Counted from the stretch's first letter, positions 1 to 7,765 are shown. The stretch: DNA of 11,390 nt from JACKOF01 sp041571855 (GCA_041571855.1 JBFFTH010000059.1:1-11390), one strand, 5' to 3'. A program made the numbers and translations. The notes: a model not told the origin generated them from the letters alone.

Positions 1-461
1 CCCTGACCGGTGCGCTGACCCGCATGGATATACGCGGCCGGGACGGGGTCAGCATCAGGGACAAATGGAGCCAGGGGGCCGAGACCTACCTCGGCATGAT
101 GGTGGCCGGCTTCCCCAACCTGTTTATTCCAGCGGCCGGTGCCGGCAGCTCAACGGTGTTTACCAACGTGGTGAAGAGCATCGAGTTCAGCGTCGAGTGG
201 GTGGCCGATTGCCTGGAGTATATGAGATCAAGGGGCAAGACCCGCATTGAACCGTCACAGCAGGCAGAAGCTGAATGGACCCAGCATGTGACGGACGTGG
301 CCAGCATGACCCTGCTGGATAAGGCAGCCTCCTGGTACCGGGGCGCCAATGTGCCGGGCAAAAAGCAGCAGTTTCTGCCCTATATCGGCGGTTTCCCGGT
401 CTGGTGTGCGCGCTGCCAGGAAGTGGCCAATAACGGTTACGAAGGATTCCTGCTGACCTGA
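1..461 (+). CDS. Flavin-containing Baeyer-Villiger-type monooxygenase, C-terminal part (5' end outside window)
   Basis: The open frame is already running at base 3, and about 152 residues are visible before a TGA stop. The visible part matches the C-terminal region of class B flavoprotein monooxygenases of the cyclohexanone/phenylacetone monooxygenase type: a GRDGVSIRDKW segment, then the AGFPNLF strand, a TNVVKSIEFSVEW helix start, a WTQHVTD helix, and the late WYRGANVPGKK and GYEGF signatures. Such enzymes use FAD and NADPH to insert oxygen into ketones, giving esters or lactones, in the cytoplasm. The FAD- and NADPH-binding Rossmann motifs and the family fingerprint lie upstream of the window, so catalytic competence cannot be judged. 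The ATG at 24 is internal, because homologous sequence continues upstream of it in frame. The stop overlaps the next start, suggesting coupled expression with the outer-membrane barrel gene. The substrate cannot be predicted. Confidence 0.88.
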   Translation, partial: LTGALTRMDIRGRDGVSIRDKWSQGAETYLGMMVAGFPNLFIPAAGAGSSTVFTNVVKSIEFSVEWVADCLEYMRSRGKTRIEPSQQAEAEWTQHVTDVASMTLLDKAASWYRGANVPGKKQQFLPYIGGFPVWCARCQEVANNGYEGFLLT

Positions 462-1858
462 TGAAGATACTCCGGGTCGAACCCGTCAAGGAAAAAACCC
501 CGGCTTTGGGCCCCTTTCTGTTGCTTTCTGCAGCCCTGGCGGGCAATTGTTTCGCAGCAGACGATGTTCTCGACGATCTGTTATCCGGTTTTGAGAGCGC
601 CGGCCCTGCGGTGGAGGTGCCCTTGCCCGAGGCCCCGCCGGAAGCGGAAAGCTGGCGATTGGGTGCGGATATCAATGTCACGGCCGTTTATAGCTACGAC
701 CGCGACAGCGCGCCACCCGGCCGCACCGACTTTGCCAAGCTGAGCCAGCTGCGCCTGCGCATTCGGCCCGAGCTTTGGTTTCGGCTGGCAGAAAACTGGG
801 ACGGTAAAATCAGCGCCAGCGTTTTTTACGATGCCGCCTATGAGCTTGAGGGTAGAGACGAGTTTACCCCCCAATTGCTGAACGAGTCTGAAAGTGAGAC
901 TGAATTTCGCGATACTTTTATTCGCGGCAAGCTGGCCGACAGCCTGGATATCAAGCTGGGCCGGCAGATTGTGGTGTGGGGAAAATCGGACAACCTGCGG
1001 GTGCTGGATGTGCTCAACCCGCTGGACCTGCGGGAACCGGGTCAGGTGGATATCGAAGACCTTCGCATTCCCCTTACCATGGCTCGCCTGGACTACTATT
1101 TCGGTAACTGGGGATTAACGGCCATTGCCATTCCCGAAATTCGATTTGACAAGAACCCTGCCTGGGGCAGCGAGTTTTATCCGTCGCCGCAGATGTTGCC
1201 GCCGGAGGCAGTGCCGTCCGATGGAGGCAGTGATACCGAGTGGGCGCTGGCGCTGAACGGACGTATGACCGGCTGGGATCTTGCCTTTCACCTGGCACGT
1301 ATTTACGACGACCGCTTCCACCTGGCGCTCGCTGATACGGGGCCGGAACTGCAGCACAGCCGGCTGGATATGGCGGGAGTAGCGGCTTCTGCCGCTGTCG
1401 GTAACTGGCTGTTGAAGGGGGAGCTGGCGTATTTTGACGGGCTCGAATTCTTCTCGCTGCCGGGAGAGGATTTTTCCCGCAGCGACCTGATGCTTGGCGC
1501 CGAGTACAACGGGTTTGACAACACCACACTCTCGGTCGAGAGCCTGGTGAGGCAGATCGACGATTATCAATCGCTGCTGCAGTATGACCCGATCCCCGCC
1601 GCGGAGAATATCCACCAGACCGCGTTTCGCTACAATGCAGACTTCATCCACAACCGGCTCAATGTGGTACTGCTGGCGACACGTTTTGGCGAATCTCTCA
1701 ATGAAGGTGGTTTTACCCGGCTTCAGTTCAAGTACGAGTTGCAGGATGGCGTTTCCCTGACCCTGGGTTCCGTTCAGTACCACGGCGGTGAGCAACCCCC
1801 TTTTGCGCTGATCAAAAGCAACGACCGGCTGTTCCTGGATTTGAAACTGAGCTTTTAG
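461..1858 (+). CDS. DUF1302-type outer-membrane beta-barrel protein
   Basis: This 465-residue protein has a hydrophobic signal peptide (about residues 16-32, likely cut after CFA). It continues with an acidic DDVLDDLLSGFESAG segment, then many alternating polar/aromatic strands, and ends in LKLSF, a C-terminal phenylalanine typical of proteins inserted by the BAM complex. The GRQIVVWGKSDNLRVLDVLN stretch at 168-187, followed by PLDLRE, is the hallmark of the DUF1302 family. These are outer-membrane proteins often found beside DUF1329 proteins or oxidative catabolic genes; here no DUF1329 partner follows. It is somewhat short for the family, whose members often exceed 500 residues. The start is fixed by the one-base overlap with the monooxygenase stop (TGATG); a GAAGGA stretch lies 14 bases upstream, too far for a good ribosome site, so translational coupling is likely. 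A role in uptake or export of a hydrophobic substrate of the monooxygenase is inferred, not shown. Confidence 0.82.
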   Translation: MKILRVEPVKEKTPALGPFLLLSAALAGNCFAADDVLDDLLSGFESAGPAVEVPLPEAPPEAESWRLGADINVTAVYSYDRDSAPPGRTDFAKLSQLRLRIRPELWFRLAENWDGKISASVFYDAAYELEGRDEFTPQLLNESESETEFRDTFIRGKLADSLDIKLGRQIVVWGKSDNLRVLDVLNPLDLREPGQVDIEDLRIPLTMARLDYYFGNWGLTAIAIPEIRFDKNPAWGSEFYPSPQMLPPEAVPSDGGSDTEWALALNGRMTGWDLAFHLARIYDDRFHLALADTGPELQHSRLDMAGVAASAAVGNWLLKGELAYFDGLEFFSLPGEDFSRSDLMLGAEYNGFDNTTLSVESLVRQIDDYQSLLQYDPIPAAENIHQTAFRYNADFIHNRLNVVLLATRFGESLNEGGFTRLQFKYELQDGVSLTLGSVQYHGGEQPPFALIKSNDRLFLDLKLSF

Positions 1859-2085
1859 CCGTGCTTGCATGAACCGCCGAATACTGCTGCTCAAGAGCCG
1901 GGGGGCAGCGCAGCACGCCGGAAAAGGTTTTGCAGCTGACCCTGTAAACCCTTATTTGAGGATAGCGCACTACGCTCTGTCGGATAGTCATGGCATTTAC
2001 GCCCAATAACCTATAACCTGCACGGCCTTCAATGGATGCCCTTAGCTGAGGCGTCTGTGTTTATTTCATCTCTTCGATACTTTAT
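1859..2085. other. Intergenic region upstream of rhlE
   Basis: This 227-base gap separates the barrel gene from rhlE. No conserved small ORF, tRNA or clear intrinsic terminator was seen. A TATAAC hexamer at 2012-2017 (five of six to the -10 consensus) could drive rhlE, with a leader of about 65-70 bases, but no recognisable -35 box sits 16-18 bases before it. There is no Shine-Dalgarno-like sequence in the last 20 bases before the helicase start. Confidence 0.4.
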
Positions 2086-3447
2086 ATGACCTTTGAACAA
2101 CTCGGGCTTTCTGCCCCGCTGCTGGCTGCGCTGGCGGAACAAAATTACCAGACCCCCACCCCTATCCAGGCCGAAGCGATTCCCGCGGTATTGCAGGGGC
2201 GCGATGTGATGGCTGCCGCCCAGACCGGCACCGGCAAAACAGCGGGTTTTACCCTGCCGATTCTCGAGCGCCTGAGCACCGGGCCCCGGGTGCAGAGTAA
2301 TCAGGTGCGTGCGCTGGTTTTGACCCCCACCCGCGAGCTGGCCGCGCAGGTGGCGGAAAGCGTGGAGACCTACGGTAAAAACCTGCCATTGCGATCCACG
2401 GTGGTGTTTGGCGGGGTGAAGATCAATCCGCAGATGGCGCGGCTGCGCGGTGGCGTTGATGTGCTGGTGGCCACGCCGGGGCGCTTGCTGGATCTGCACT
2501 CGCAAAACGCTGTTCGCTTCAGCCAGCTGGAGGTGTTGGTGCTGGACGAGGCCGACCGCATGCTGGATATGGGCTTTATCCACGACCTTCGCCGAATCAT
2601 GAAATTGTTGCCACCGAAACGGCAAAACCTGATGTTTTCGGCCACCTTTTCCGGCGAGATCCGCACGCTGGCAAAAACCATCGTTCACAACCCGGTTGAA
2701 ATATCTGTTACTCCGCCAAACTCCACGGCGCAAACCGTAAAGCAGTGGATGTGTCCGGTCGACAAGAAACGCAAGCCGGCACTGCTGACCCGACTGATCC
2801 ACGACGGCAACTGGTCGCAGGCACTGGTCTTTACCAAAACCAAGCACGGTGCGAACAAGCTGGCCCGCCACCTGGAATCCGAGGGCATCCATGCGACCGC
2901 CATTCACGGCAATAAAAGCCAGGGCGCGCGCACCAGGGCGCTGGCCGATTTCAAATCCGGCCGGGTGAGAATTCTTGTCGCCACCGATATTGCCGCACGG
3001 GGGCTGGATATTGATCAGTTGCCACAGGTGGTGAACTTCGATCTGCCCAATGTGGCCGAAGACTACGTTCATCGCATCGGGCGCACCGGTCGCGCCGGGG
3101 CCACCGGTGAAGCGGTGTCTCTGGTCTGCGCCGATGAACTGGACCTGTTGCAAGGCATAGAACGGCTGACAAAAAAGTTATTGCCACGCACCCTGGTTGA
3201 AGGTTTTGAGCCGACCCATGATGTTCCGCAAACGCAGTTGAATATGCCGCAGAGAAGGCGCCCACCGAAGTCGCCAAAACCCGGTCATCGAGACGGGCAG
3301 CGCTCAGGCGAAAGCGCACGAGGCCATAAGCCCCGGGGCAAGAACAAGGGACATATTGATGGACAAAAGCCCGGCGGCGGCAACCGCCGCCGCAGGCCGT
3401 CGAAGAATCCGGGTAACCGTCAGGGTGGTAACAGCAGCGGACGCTAA
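2086..3447 (+). CDS. rhlE: ATP-dependent RNA helicase RhlE (DEAD-box)
   Basis: This 453-residue protein carries the full DEAD-box set in order: Q motif around F3 and 21-28 (YQTPTPIQ), motif I AQTGTGKT 45-52, Ia PTRELAAQ 81-88, Ib TPGR 130-133, II DEAD 154-157, III SAT 185-187, IV LVFTKT about 247-252, V ARGLDI 304-309 and VI HRIGRTGRAG 329-338. It should unwind short RNA duplexes using ATP in the cytoplasm, in ribosome maturation or RNA turnover. The N-terminal MTFEQLGLSAPLLAALAEQ and the compact core followed by a basic tail point to RhlE rather than SrmB, DeaD or DbpA. Residues from about 385 onward are rich in Arg, Lys, Gly, Pro and Asn, a disordered RNA-binding tail. The ATG at 2086 fits the family N-terminus, but no Shine-Dalgarno sequence is visible before it. 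It is transcribed convergently with the acyl-CoA ligase gene, 33 bases away. Confidence 0.95.
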   Translation: MTFEQLGLSAPLLAALAEQNYQTPTPIQAEAIPAVLQGRDVMAAAQTGTGKTAGFTLPILERLSTGPRVQSNQVRALVLTPTRELAAQVAESVETYGKNLPLRSTVVFGGVKINPQMARLRGGVDVLVATPGRLLDLHSQNAVRFSQLEVLVLDEADRMLDMGFIHDLRRIMKLLPPKRQNLMFSATFSGEIRTLAKTIVHNPVEISVTPPNSTAQTVKQWMCPVDKKRKPALLTRLIHDGNWSQALVFTKTKHGANKLARHLESEGIHATAIHGNKSQGARTRALADFKSGRVRILVATDIAARGLDIDQLPQVVNFDLPNVAEDYVHRIGRTGRAGATGEAVSLVCADELDLLQGIERLTKKLLPRTLVEGFEPTHDVPQTQLNMPQRRRPPKSPKPGHRDGQRSGESARGHKPRGKNKGHIDGQKPGGGNRRRRPSKNPGNRQGGNSSGR

Positions 3448-3448
3448 T

Positions 3449-3476
3449 CCCTGAACCGGTGGTTTGTGGATCAGGG
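3449..3476. terminator. Possible bidirectional terminator hairpin between rhlE and the ligase gene
   Basis: In the 33-base gap between two convergent genes, CCCTGAACC (3449-3457) can pair with GGATCAGGG (3468-3476), giving a nine-pair stem with one A-A mismatch and a ten-base loop. Neither strand has a T-run after the stem, so it is at best a weak or Rho-assisted terminator or an mRNA 3' end stabiliser. The call rests on position and stem only. Confidence 0.4.
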
Positions 3477-3480
3477 GGCG

Positions 3481-5130
3481 CTACTGCTCCCAAACCACTT
3501 TGTCGGTTGCCTCTGCTGCAATAAGAGCGCTGTATTTCTGCTCAAGTTCGGCGCGCTTGATCTTCAGGGTCGGGGTGAGCAGACCATTTTCAATGGTCCA
3601 GGGTTCTTTGGCTATAAATAGCGCGTCCAGTTTCGAGTGGCTTTCGAGCGTTGCGTTAACTTTCGCCAGGGTGTCCGCCAGGCTCTCGTCGATGGCCTCC
3701 CGGCTCATGCTGGCACTGACTTCAGCGGACAGTACGGCAACAGCGACCGGCTGCTTGCGGCCGGAGCCCATCACACAGACCTGCTCGATTAGCGGGTTTG
3801 CACAGAGCGCACCCTCGATGGGAACCGGCACCACATATTTCCCCTTACCGGTTTTGAAGAGATCCTTTACCCTGCCCTTGATGTAGTAATAACCATCATC
3901 GTCCACCTCGGCCTTGTCGCCGGTATGAAACCAGCCATCGGTGAAGGCCGCTGCCGTCTGTTCCGGCTCGCGATAGTATTCCTTGAACACGCCGGGGCCC
4001 CTGATCAGAATTTCACCCGCATCCGACAGCTTGACCTCCGTGCCCGGCATGGGTACCCCGATACTGCCGAGCTTGTCTTTTCGAAACACAAAGTTACCCA
4101 GCGAGACGCCAAAGGTTTCAGACATTCCCCAGCCCTCGGAGATTGGCACGCCCAGGCGCTCAAACCAGTGCAGCAGATCAGCGCTGACAGGTGCCGATCC
4201 GGAGGCGCAAAGCGTTGCCCTCGAGAGTCCCAGCTGGCGGCGTATCTTGCGTTTAATCCAGCCTGATACAAGGGGAATACGCAGCAGAAAGTCCAGTCGC
4301 CGGCGCGGTATATTGGCCAGCACCTTGGACTGGAAGCGCATCCAGAGGCGGGGCACCGAGATAAAAAAAGTCGGCTGGGAGTACTGGATATCAGCGGCAA
4401 ATGTTTCCAGGCTTTCGTTGAAGTCCACGGTGGCGCCGCAGTAGAGCGATGCGCCTTCCAGCCCCGCTCGCTCGACCACATGCGCGAGCGGGAGGTAGGA
4501 AAAAAAGGTGCTGTCGGAGGAGAGGCCGACCAGTTCAGACGGGGTCCTGCTGTTGTAGTCAATGTTGCCATAGGTGAGTACCACGCCCTTGGGGTTGCCG
4601 GTGCTACCGGAGGTGTATACCAGGGTCATGGTTTCATCGGGCTGGCCAATATGGGGCGTCTCCAGGGGCTCATGGGCAGCCAGCATTTTCCCCCACTCGT
4701 GCGTGGCTTCGACACCGTCAGCGGGCAGGGCAATCACCGCTGTGCTCTCCGGGATGGCCGAGCGCTGCTTTGCCGAATTATCCAATGGCCCCAGGAATAT
4801 GGCCTTTGCGTCGCAGTGTTCGAGCACGTAGCCTATGGTCTGGTCTGAAGCCGTCGGATAGATGGGCACCGAAATCAGCCCTGCCGCCTGGATGGCAAGA
4901 TCTGCAACAAACCACTCAGCACAGTTTTTGGCGAGGATGGCGACCCGGTCACCGGGTGACAGCCCGATGCCTCGAAGGGCGGCGGCCATGCGCAGCATCT
5001 GTTCGTGGAACTCGGCCCAGGTGGTGGTGAGACGTTTTCCGTTTCTCGGCTGGCGCAAAAAAACTTTCTGCGGGGTTTTTTCGCACCAGTAATTTACCCA
5101 CTCGACAGGGGTTGTTCCACGCTCGGACAC
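3481..5130 (-). CDS. Long-chain fatty acyl-CoA synthetase (AMP-forming, FAA1/FadD15 type)
   Basis: This 549-residue member of the adenylate-forming superfamily activates fatty acids with ATP and CoA, releasing AMP and pyrophosphate, probably at the inner face of the membrane. Visible motifs (numbered from the GTG start) are the P-loop YTSGSTGNPKG 172-182, GWGMSET 333-339, the GDK aspartate motif 404-406, the hinge GRVKDLFKTGKGKYV about 419-433, and the C-terminal catalytic lysine K523 in NGLLTPTLKIKR. The ending and the TGKGKYVVP hinge are typical of the long-chain (COG1022) group rather than the E. coli FadD or acetyl-CoA synthetase groups. I chose GTG at 5130 because GGAG lies six bases before it; the longer in-frame TTG at 5142 overlaps that ribosome site. 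It follows the CYTH-CHAD gene by 67 bases on the same strand. Chain-length preference is unknown. Confidence 0.93.
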   Translation of the reverse strand: MSERGTTPVEWVNYWCEKTPQKVFLRQPRNGKRLTTTWAEFHEQMLRMAAALRGIGLSPGDRVAILAKNCAEWFVADLAIQAAGLISVPIYPTASDQTIGYVLEHCDAKAIFLGPLDNSAKQRSAIPESTAVIALPADGVEATHEWGKMLAAHEPLETPHIGQPDETMTLVYTSGSTGNPKGVVLTYGNIDYNSRTPSELVGLSSDSTFFSYLPLAHVVERAGLEGASLYCGATVDFNESLETFAADIQYSQPTFFISVPRLWMRFQSKVLANIPRRRLDFLLRIPLVSGWIKRKIRRQLGLSRATLCASGSAPVSADLLHWFERLGVPISEGWGMSETFGVSLGNFVFRKDKLGSIGVPMPGTEVKLSDAGEILIRGPGVFKEYYREPEQTAAAFTDGWFHTGDKAEVDDDGYYYIKGRVKDLFKTGKGKYVVPVPIEGALCANPLIEQVCVMGSGRKQPVAVAVLSAEVSASMSREAIDESLADTLAKVNATLESHSKLDALFIAKEPWTIENGLLTPTLKIKRAELEQKYSALIAAEATDKVVWEQ

Positions 5131-5136
5131 TGTTTT

Positions 5137-5140
5137 CTCC
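5137..5140 (-). promoter_or_regulatory. Ribosome binding site deciding the GTG start of the acyl-CoA synthetase
   Basis: Reading the minus strand, GGAG is followed by the six-base spacer AAAACA and then GTG at 5130. The upstream in-frame TTG at 5142 shares its last G with this GGAG, so initiation there would lack a ribosome site. This favours the GTG start. Confidence 0.65.
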
Positions 5141-5159
5141 AATACGGGATGACTAGTTC

Positions 5160-5188
5160 AATTTAGCCAACCCGGGCGACTAAGGCAA
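5160..5188 (-). promoter_or_regulatory. Possible sigma70-type promoter for the acyl-CoA synthetase gene
   Basis: On the minus strand TTGCCT (5188-5183, four of six to the -35 consensus) is spaced 17 bases from TAAATT (5165-5160, four of six to the -10). The predicted transcript start would lie near 5153, about 20 bases before the GTG. It sits in the 66-base gap after the CYTH-CHAD stop, so it would be an internal promoter if the three genes form an operon. Matches are partial. Confidence 0.33.
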
Positions 5189-5196
5189 CCCGCCGG

Positions 5197-6732
5197 TTAT
5201 CGGGCAGCCGCGGCGAGACGGGTCATTTTCCGGAGTTGGCCCGGTAACTCGCCCCTGTCCAGTTGCTCTGCGATGCTTTGCTGTGAAAGCGCTATGCTGG
5301 CCTGGCAATAACCGTTGACCCGCCCCAGGGCGGCAGCAATCGGCGCCGGCTCATTGTTGCCGAGCGCCGTCGCCAGCCTTTCCCGTGCCCACGCAGCAGT
5401 CACGATGGCGTCCTGGAAATTTCCCAGTTGATCGTGAAGCAGCTCGGTTTTATCCAGCAGTACATGGAATTTATTGCTGCACGCGGGAGCAATCAGTTCG
5501 CAGGCATAGCGCAATTTCTTATTCTGGATACGCATCCGGTGAATATCGCTGGCCGAACCGGTTTGCTCTGCCATTTGTGCGGCATCTGCAAGCTTCTGGG
5601 CCAGGTGCTTTATCGCCCTGGCGCAGGCGCGCCCCATTGCCGGGCCTGAGGTTCGATGGGCAAAGACCCGACCGGCAAGCGGGGCAATATCGCCAAATCG
5701 CTGTGAGGTCAGCGCAGGAACCAGCGCACGGGTTCGAACCAGGGCTTGCTGCTCGCATATTTCCCGCACTATATGCTGCCAGCCGTCGCTCTCGTTACCA
5801 ACGGCCTGGTGGCTTAGCGATGTCATTTTTTGCAGACGAATGTCCAGGTCGCGGATTTCGCCAAGATGATCGGCAAGCCACTTCAATTCCGAGCGCAGGT
5901 CGCTTGCCTCCGGGTGATGAAACAGGCCGGCAAATGTCTGCAGTAGCGAGCGCAGGCGTCGTGTAGAGACGCGCATCTTGTGCAGGAATTCCGGGTCGAG
6001 TCCGGCCAGGGTGCCGGCGTGATAGCTCTCGATGGCATGCCATAGCTGCTGTGCTATTTCTGAGACGACGCGCCCCGCTGGATCGGAGGGGCGAAAATCC
6101 GGCATTGTGAAACCGAACACCGGAACATCCATCCCCAGCAAATGCCTTGCCCGGATGTACTTGCTGTCAATTGAGCGCTCAAGCCCGGTCGCCTGGTCGA
6201 GTTTTGCCGCCAAATCTTGCAGAGCCGTTCTGGAGCCATCAATGCGTTCCAGCTCCATTTCAGTGAATGCTGCACTGTGGCCATTGCCTGAAGCCACGCA
6301 ATGATCGAAGCAGAGCTCTGCCTGCAGCGCATCCGTCGACAAAGGTGTCACCTGTCGATGGTTGGTAATTCGCACTTGCTCGACCAATTCAGAGGCAGGT
6401 ACAAGGCCAGTGCTTTCAGTCAGGATGCATTTCAGCGCACTGCCGAGGGATGCCCCGGCTTCGAGCGGCCTGTTTATTTCGCTGCGCTCGAAGAGAGCGT
6501 CTGCTGCCAGCGGAATGGTTTTCAGTTGCAGGGCTTTATTCCCGTTGCACTCCCTGAGGCGGAGGCTCAGCCCCGCCCTGGCAAGCTGCTGGCCACTGCC
6601 GTCAAAATAAATATCGGTCTGCTCACATTCCTCAGGACTGGCCATGGCAACCCGGTCGGCGAGCAGCGCGCTAAGTTGCTCAGCGCTAAACTGGCCGCGA
6701 GTGATCCACTTGCTTTCAATTTCCAGCGCCAT
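5197..6732 (-). CDS. CYTH-CHAD domain protein (YgiF-like inorganic triphosphatase)
   Basis: This 511-residue protein has an N-terminal CYTH domain (about 1-200) and a C-terminal CHAD domain (about 220-505). The CYTH part shows the ExExK signature as EIESK at 4-8, basic strands LRLRE near 57-61 and ALQLK near 67-71, the metal-binding acidic strand TEMELE at about 157-162, and SKYIRA near 190. The CHAD part has two histidine/basic helices, HKMRVSTRRLR (251-261) and HRMRIQNKKLRY (398-409), plus LGEIRDLD and LGNFQDA. E. coli YgiF, with the same layout, hydrolyses tripolyphosphate, and CHAD domains bind polyphosphate. At 511 residues it is longer than the 433-residue YgiF. I chose ATG at 6732 because the CYTH signature begins four residues later; an upstream in-frame TTG at 6807 adds 25 unrelated residues. 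Cytoplasmic; the physiological substrate is inferred. Confidence 0.88.
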   Translation of the reverse strand: MALEIESKWITRGQFSAEQLSALLADRVAMASPEECEQTDIYFDGSGQQLARAGLSLRLRECNGNKALQLKTIPLAADALFERSEINRPLEAGASLGSALKCILTESTGLVPASELVEQVRITNHRQVTPLSTDALQAELCFDHCVASGNGHSAAFTEMELERIDGSRTALQDLAAKLDQATGLERSIDSKYIRARHLLGMDVPVFGFTMPDFRPSDPAGRVVSEIAQQLWHAIESYHAGTLAGLDPEFLHKMRVSTRRLRSLLQTFAGLFHHPEASDLRSELKWLADHLGEIRDLDIRLQKMTSLSHQAVGNESDGWQHIVREICEQQALVRTRALVPALTSQRFGDIAPLAGRVFAHRTSGPAMGRACARAIKHLAQKLADAAQMAEQTGSASDIHRMRIQNKKLRYACELIAPACSNKFHVLLDKTELLHDQLGNFQDAIVTAAWARERLATALGNNEPAPIAAALGRVNGYCQASIALSQQSIAEQLDRGELPGQLRKMTRLAAAAR

Positions 6733-6763
6733 GGTTCGACAATCTTTTCTGGGGGACCCATGA

Positions 6764-6793
6764 AGTGTAGTTACAGACGGCAGCCTGTGTCGA
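6764..6793 (-). promoter_or_regulatory. Possible promoter for the CYTH-CHAD gene
   Basis: On the minus strand TCGACA (6793-6788, five of six to the -35 consensus) lies 18 bases before TACACT (6769-6764, four of six to the -10). Transcription would begin near 6757, about 25 bases before the ATG at 6732. This supports the ATG start and suggests partly independent expression from the upstream hydrolase. The ribosome site between them is poor. Confidence 0.33.
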
Positions 6794-6807
6794 CCTTTGG
6801 GCGGCAA

Positions 6808-7734
6808 TCACTGCTGCAGAAACGAGATCATCGCCTTATTGACCTGCGCGGGCTTCTCAATATTCACCCAGTGAGCTGCGCCCTCAATCCCGACGATCTC
6901 GGCATGGGGTATCAGTGCAGGTATTTTTCGCGTGTTCAGGTACGGAAAACTGACGTCTTCCACGCCCCAGATAAACAGCGTCGGCTTGCCAAGAGGTCCC
7001 AGTTTGCCCCAGCTATCTGAGTAATCAATCACCGGGGCATGCCGCAGAGTGGAGAGTGCCGAGCGGGTGAAACCGGGGTAGGAGGCAAACTTCTGCCACG
7101 CCTCAACTGCCCAGTAATGGGGTTCTTTCTGGTAGAGGTAGTTTTCAACCGTCGGTTGCAGAATATTCATCCCATAATAGTGAAAAGCGAGATCGCCGAG
7201 AACCGGCGTGTTAATCAGCCAGTTTTTCTTGCCCTTGCCGGGCCAGCCGGAAGGGCCAACCAGCACCAGTTTGCCAACGCGGGCGGGATAGTGAAGTGCA
7301 AAATCCGAGGCAATCACACAGCCAAAGGAAGCGCCCACCAGGTGGACCTGGTCGCTATCCAGGTGCTCGATAAGGGCCTTGAGCTGGTTTCGAAACACCT
7401 CAAGATCGAGATCGACACGTGGCCGGTCTGACAGGCCGCGGCCCCAGAGGTCATAGGTGACAACCCGGTATCCCGCGTCTACCAGGGCGTCTATATTGGG
7501 GCTCCATGATTCAAGGTATCCGTTGAAGCTGTGTATCAACACCACGGTTGGACTACCCTCGCTACCCAGGACCTGGTAGCGGGTACTGCCCAGATCCAGC
7601 GCCAGAAAAGGCTGAGGGGCTGTTTTTTGGGCGGCCTCAAATGCTGTGGTGTCTTCGGTGTAATAATCAAAAGCTAAGAAAGCCATAAAGGCGACAATAA
7701 TAATCAGCAACAGGGATAGTGATTTGTGTTTCAT
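6808..7734 (-). CDS. Membrane-anchored alpha/beta-fold hydrolase
   Basis: This 308-residue protein begins with a short basic stretch (MKHK) and a strongly hydrophobic segment at about 5-22, which should act as a signal anchor or uncleaved signal peptide and place the enzyme on the periplasmic side. The rest is a classic alpha/beta hydrolase: strand VVLIHSF 64-70 in the oxyanion position, the nucleophile elbow GASFG with Ser136, acid residue Asp260 in WGVEDVSFP, and His288 in GAAHW. The triad is complete, so it is probably an active esterase, lipase or related hydrolase; the substrate is not predictable. The usual HG pair before the oxyanion hole is HS here. The frame stays open to a much more upstream start near 8049, but that would run through the divergent promoter region and overlap the SulP start. 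A consensus -10 box just upstream supports the ATG at 7734. It heads a three-gene minus-strand group with a 75-base gap to the next gene. Confidence 0.87.
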   Translation of the reverse strand: MKHKSLSLLLIIIVAFMAFLAFDYYTEDTTAFEAAQKTAPQPFLALDLGSTRYQVLGSEGSPTVVLIHSFNGYLESWSPNIDALVDAGYRVVTYDLWGRGLSDRPRVDLDLEVFRNQLKALIEHLDSDQVHLVGASFGCVIASDFALHYPARVGKLVLVGPSGWPGKGKKNWLINTPVLGDLAFHYYGMNILQPTVENYLYQKEPHYWAVEAWQKFASYPGFTRSALSTLRHAPVIDYSDSWGKLGPLGKPTLFIWGVEDVSFPYLNTRKIPALIPHAEIVGIEGAAHWVNIEKPAQVNKAMISFLQQ

Positions 7735-7765
7735 TGACAACCAACCGACTGGGTGTGAAAGCTGC

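Noticed and set aside
541..560. Lipoprotein box at LAGNC in the barrel protein
   Set aside because: Asn directly before the Cys is not accepted by signal peptidase II, and CFA-A gives a better ordinary signal cleavage site in an outer-membrane barrel.
1115..1894. 259-codon open frame antisense to the barrel gene
   Set aside because: It mirrors the codon pattern of the barrel gene and has no recognisable domain, signal peptide or ribosome site.
2029..3153. Long 374-codon open frame antisense to rhlE
   Set aside because: It lies opposite a gene with all DEAD-box motifs, its translation is His/Gln/Arg-rich without domain-like patterns, and such shadow frames are common in GC-rich DNA.
5160..5196. 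GC-rich hairpin (CCGGCG and CGCCCGG) after the CYTH-CHAD stop as a terminator
   Set aside because: The stem is short and imperfect, there is no T-run, and the sequence overlaps the candidate promoter of the next gene.
6733..6807. TTG start for the CYTH-CHAD gene at 6807
   Set aside because: The 25 added residues precede the conserved CYTH start, and a plausible promoter lies inside that stretch.
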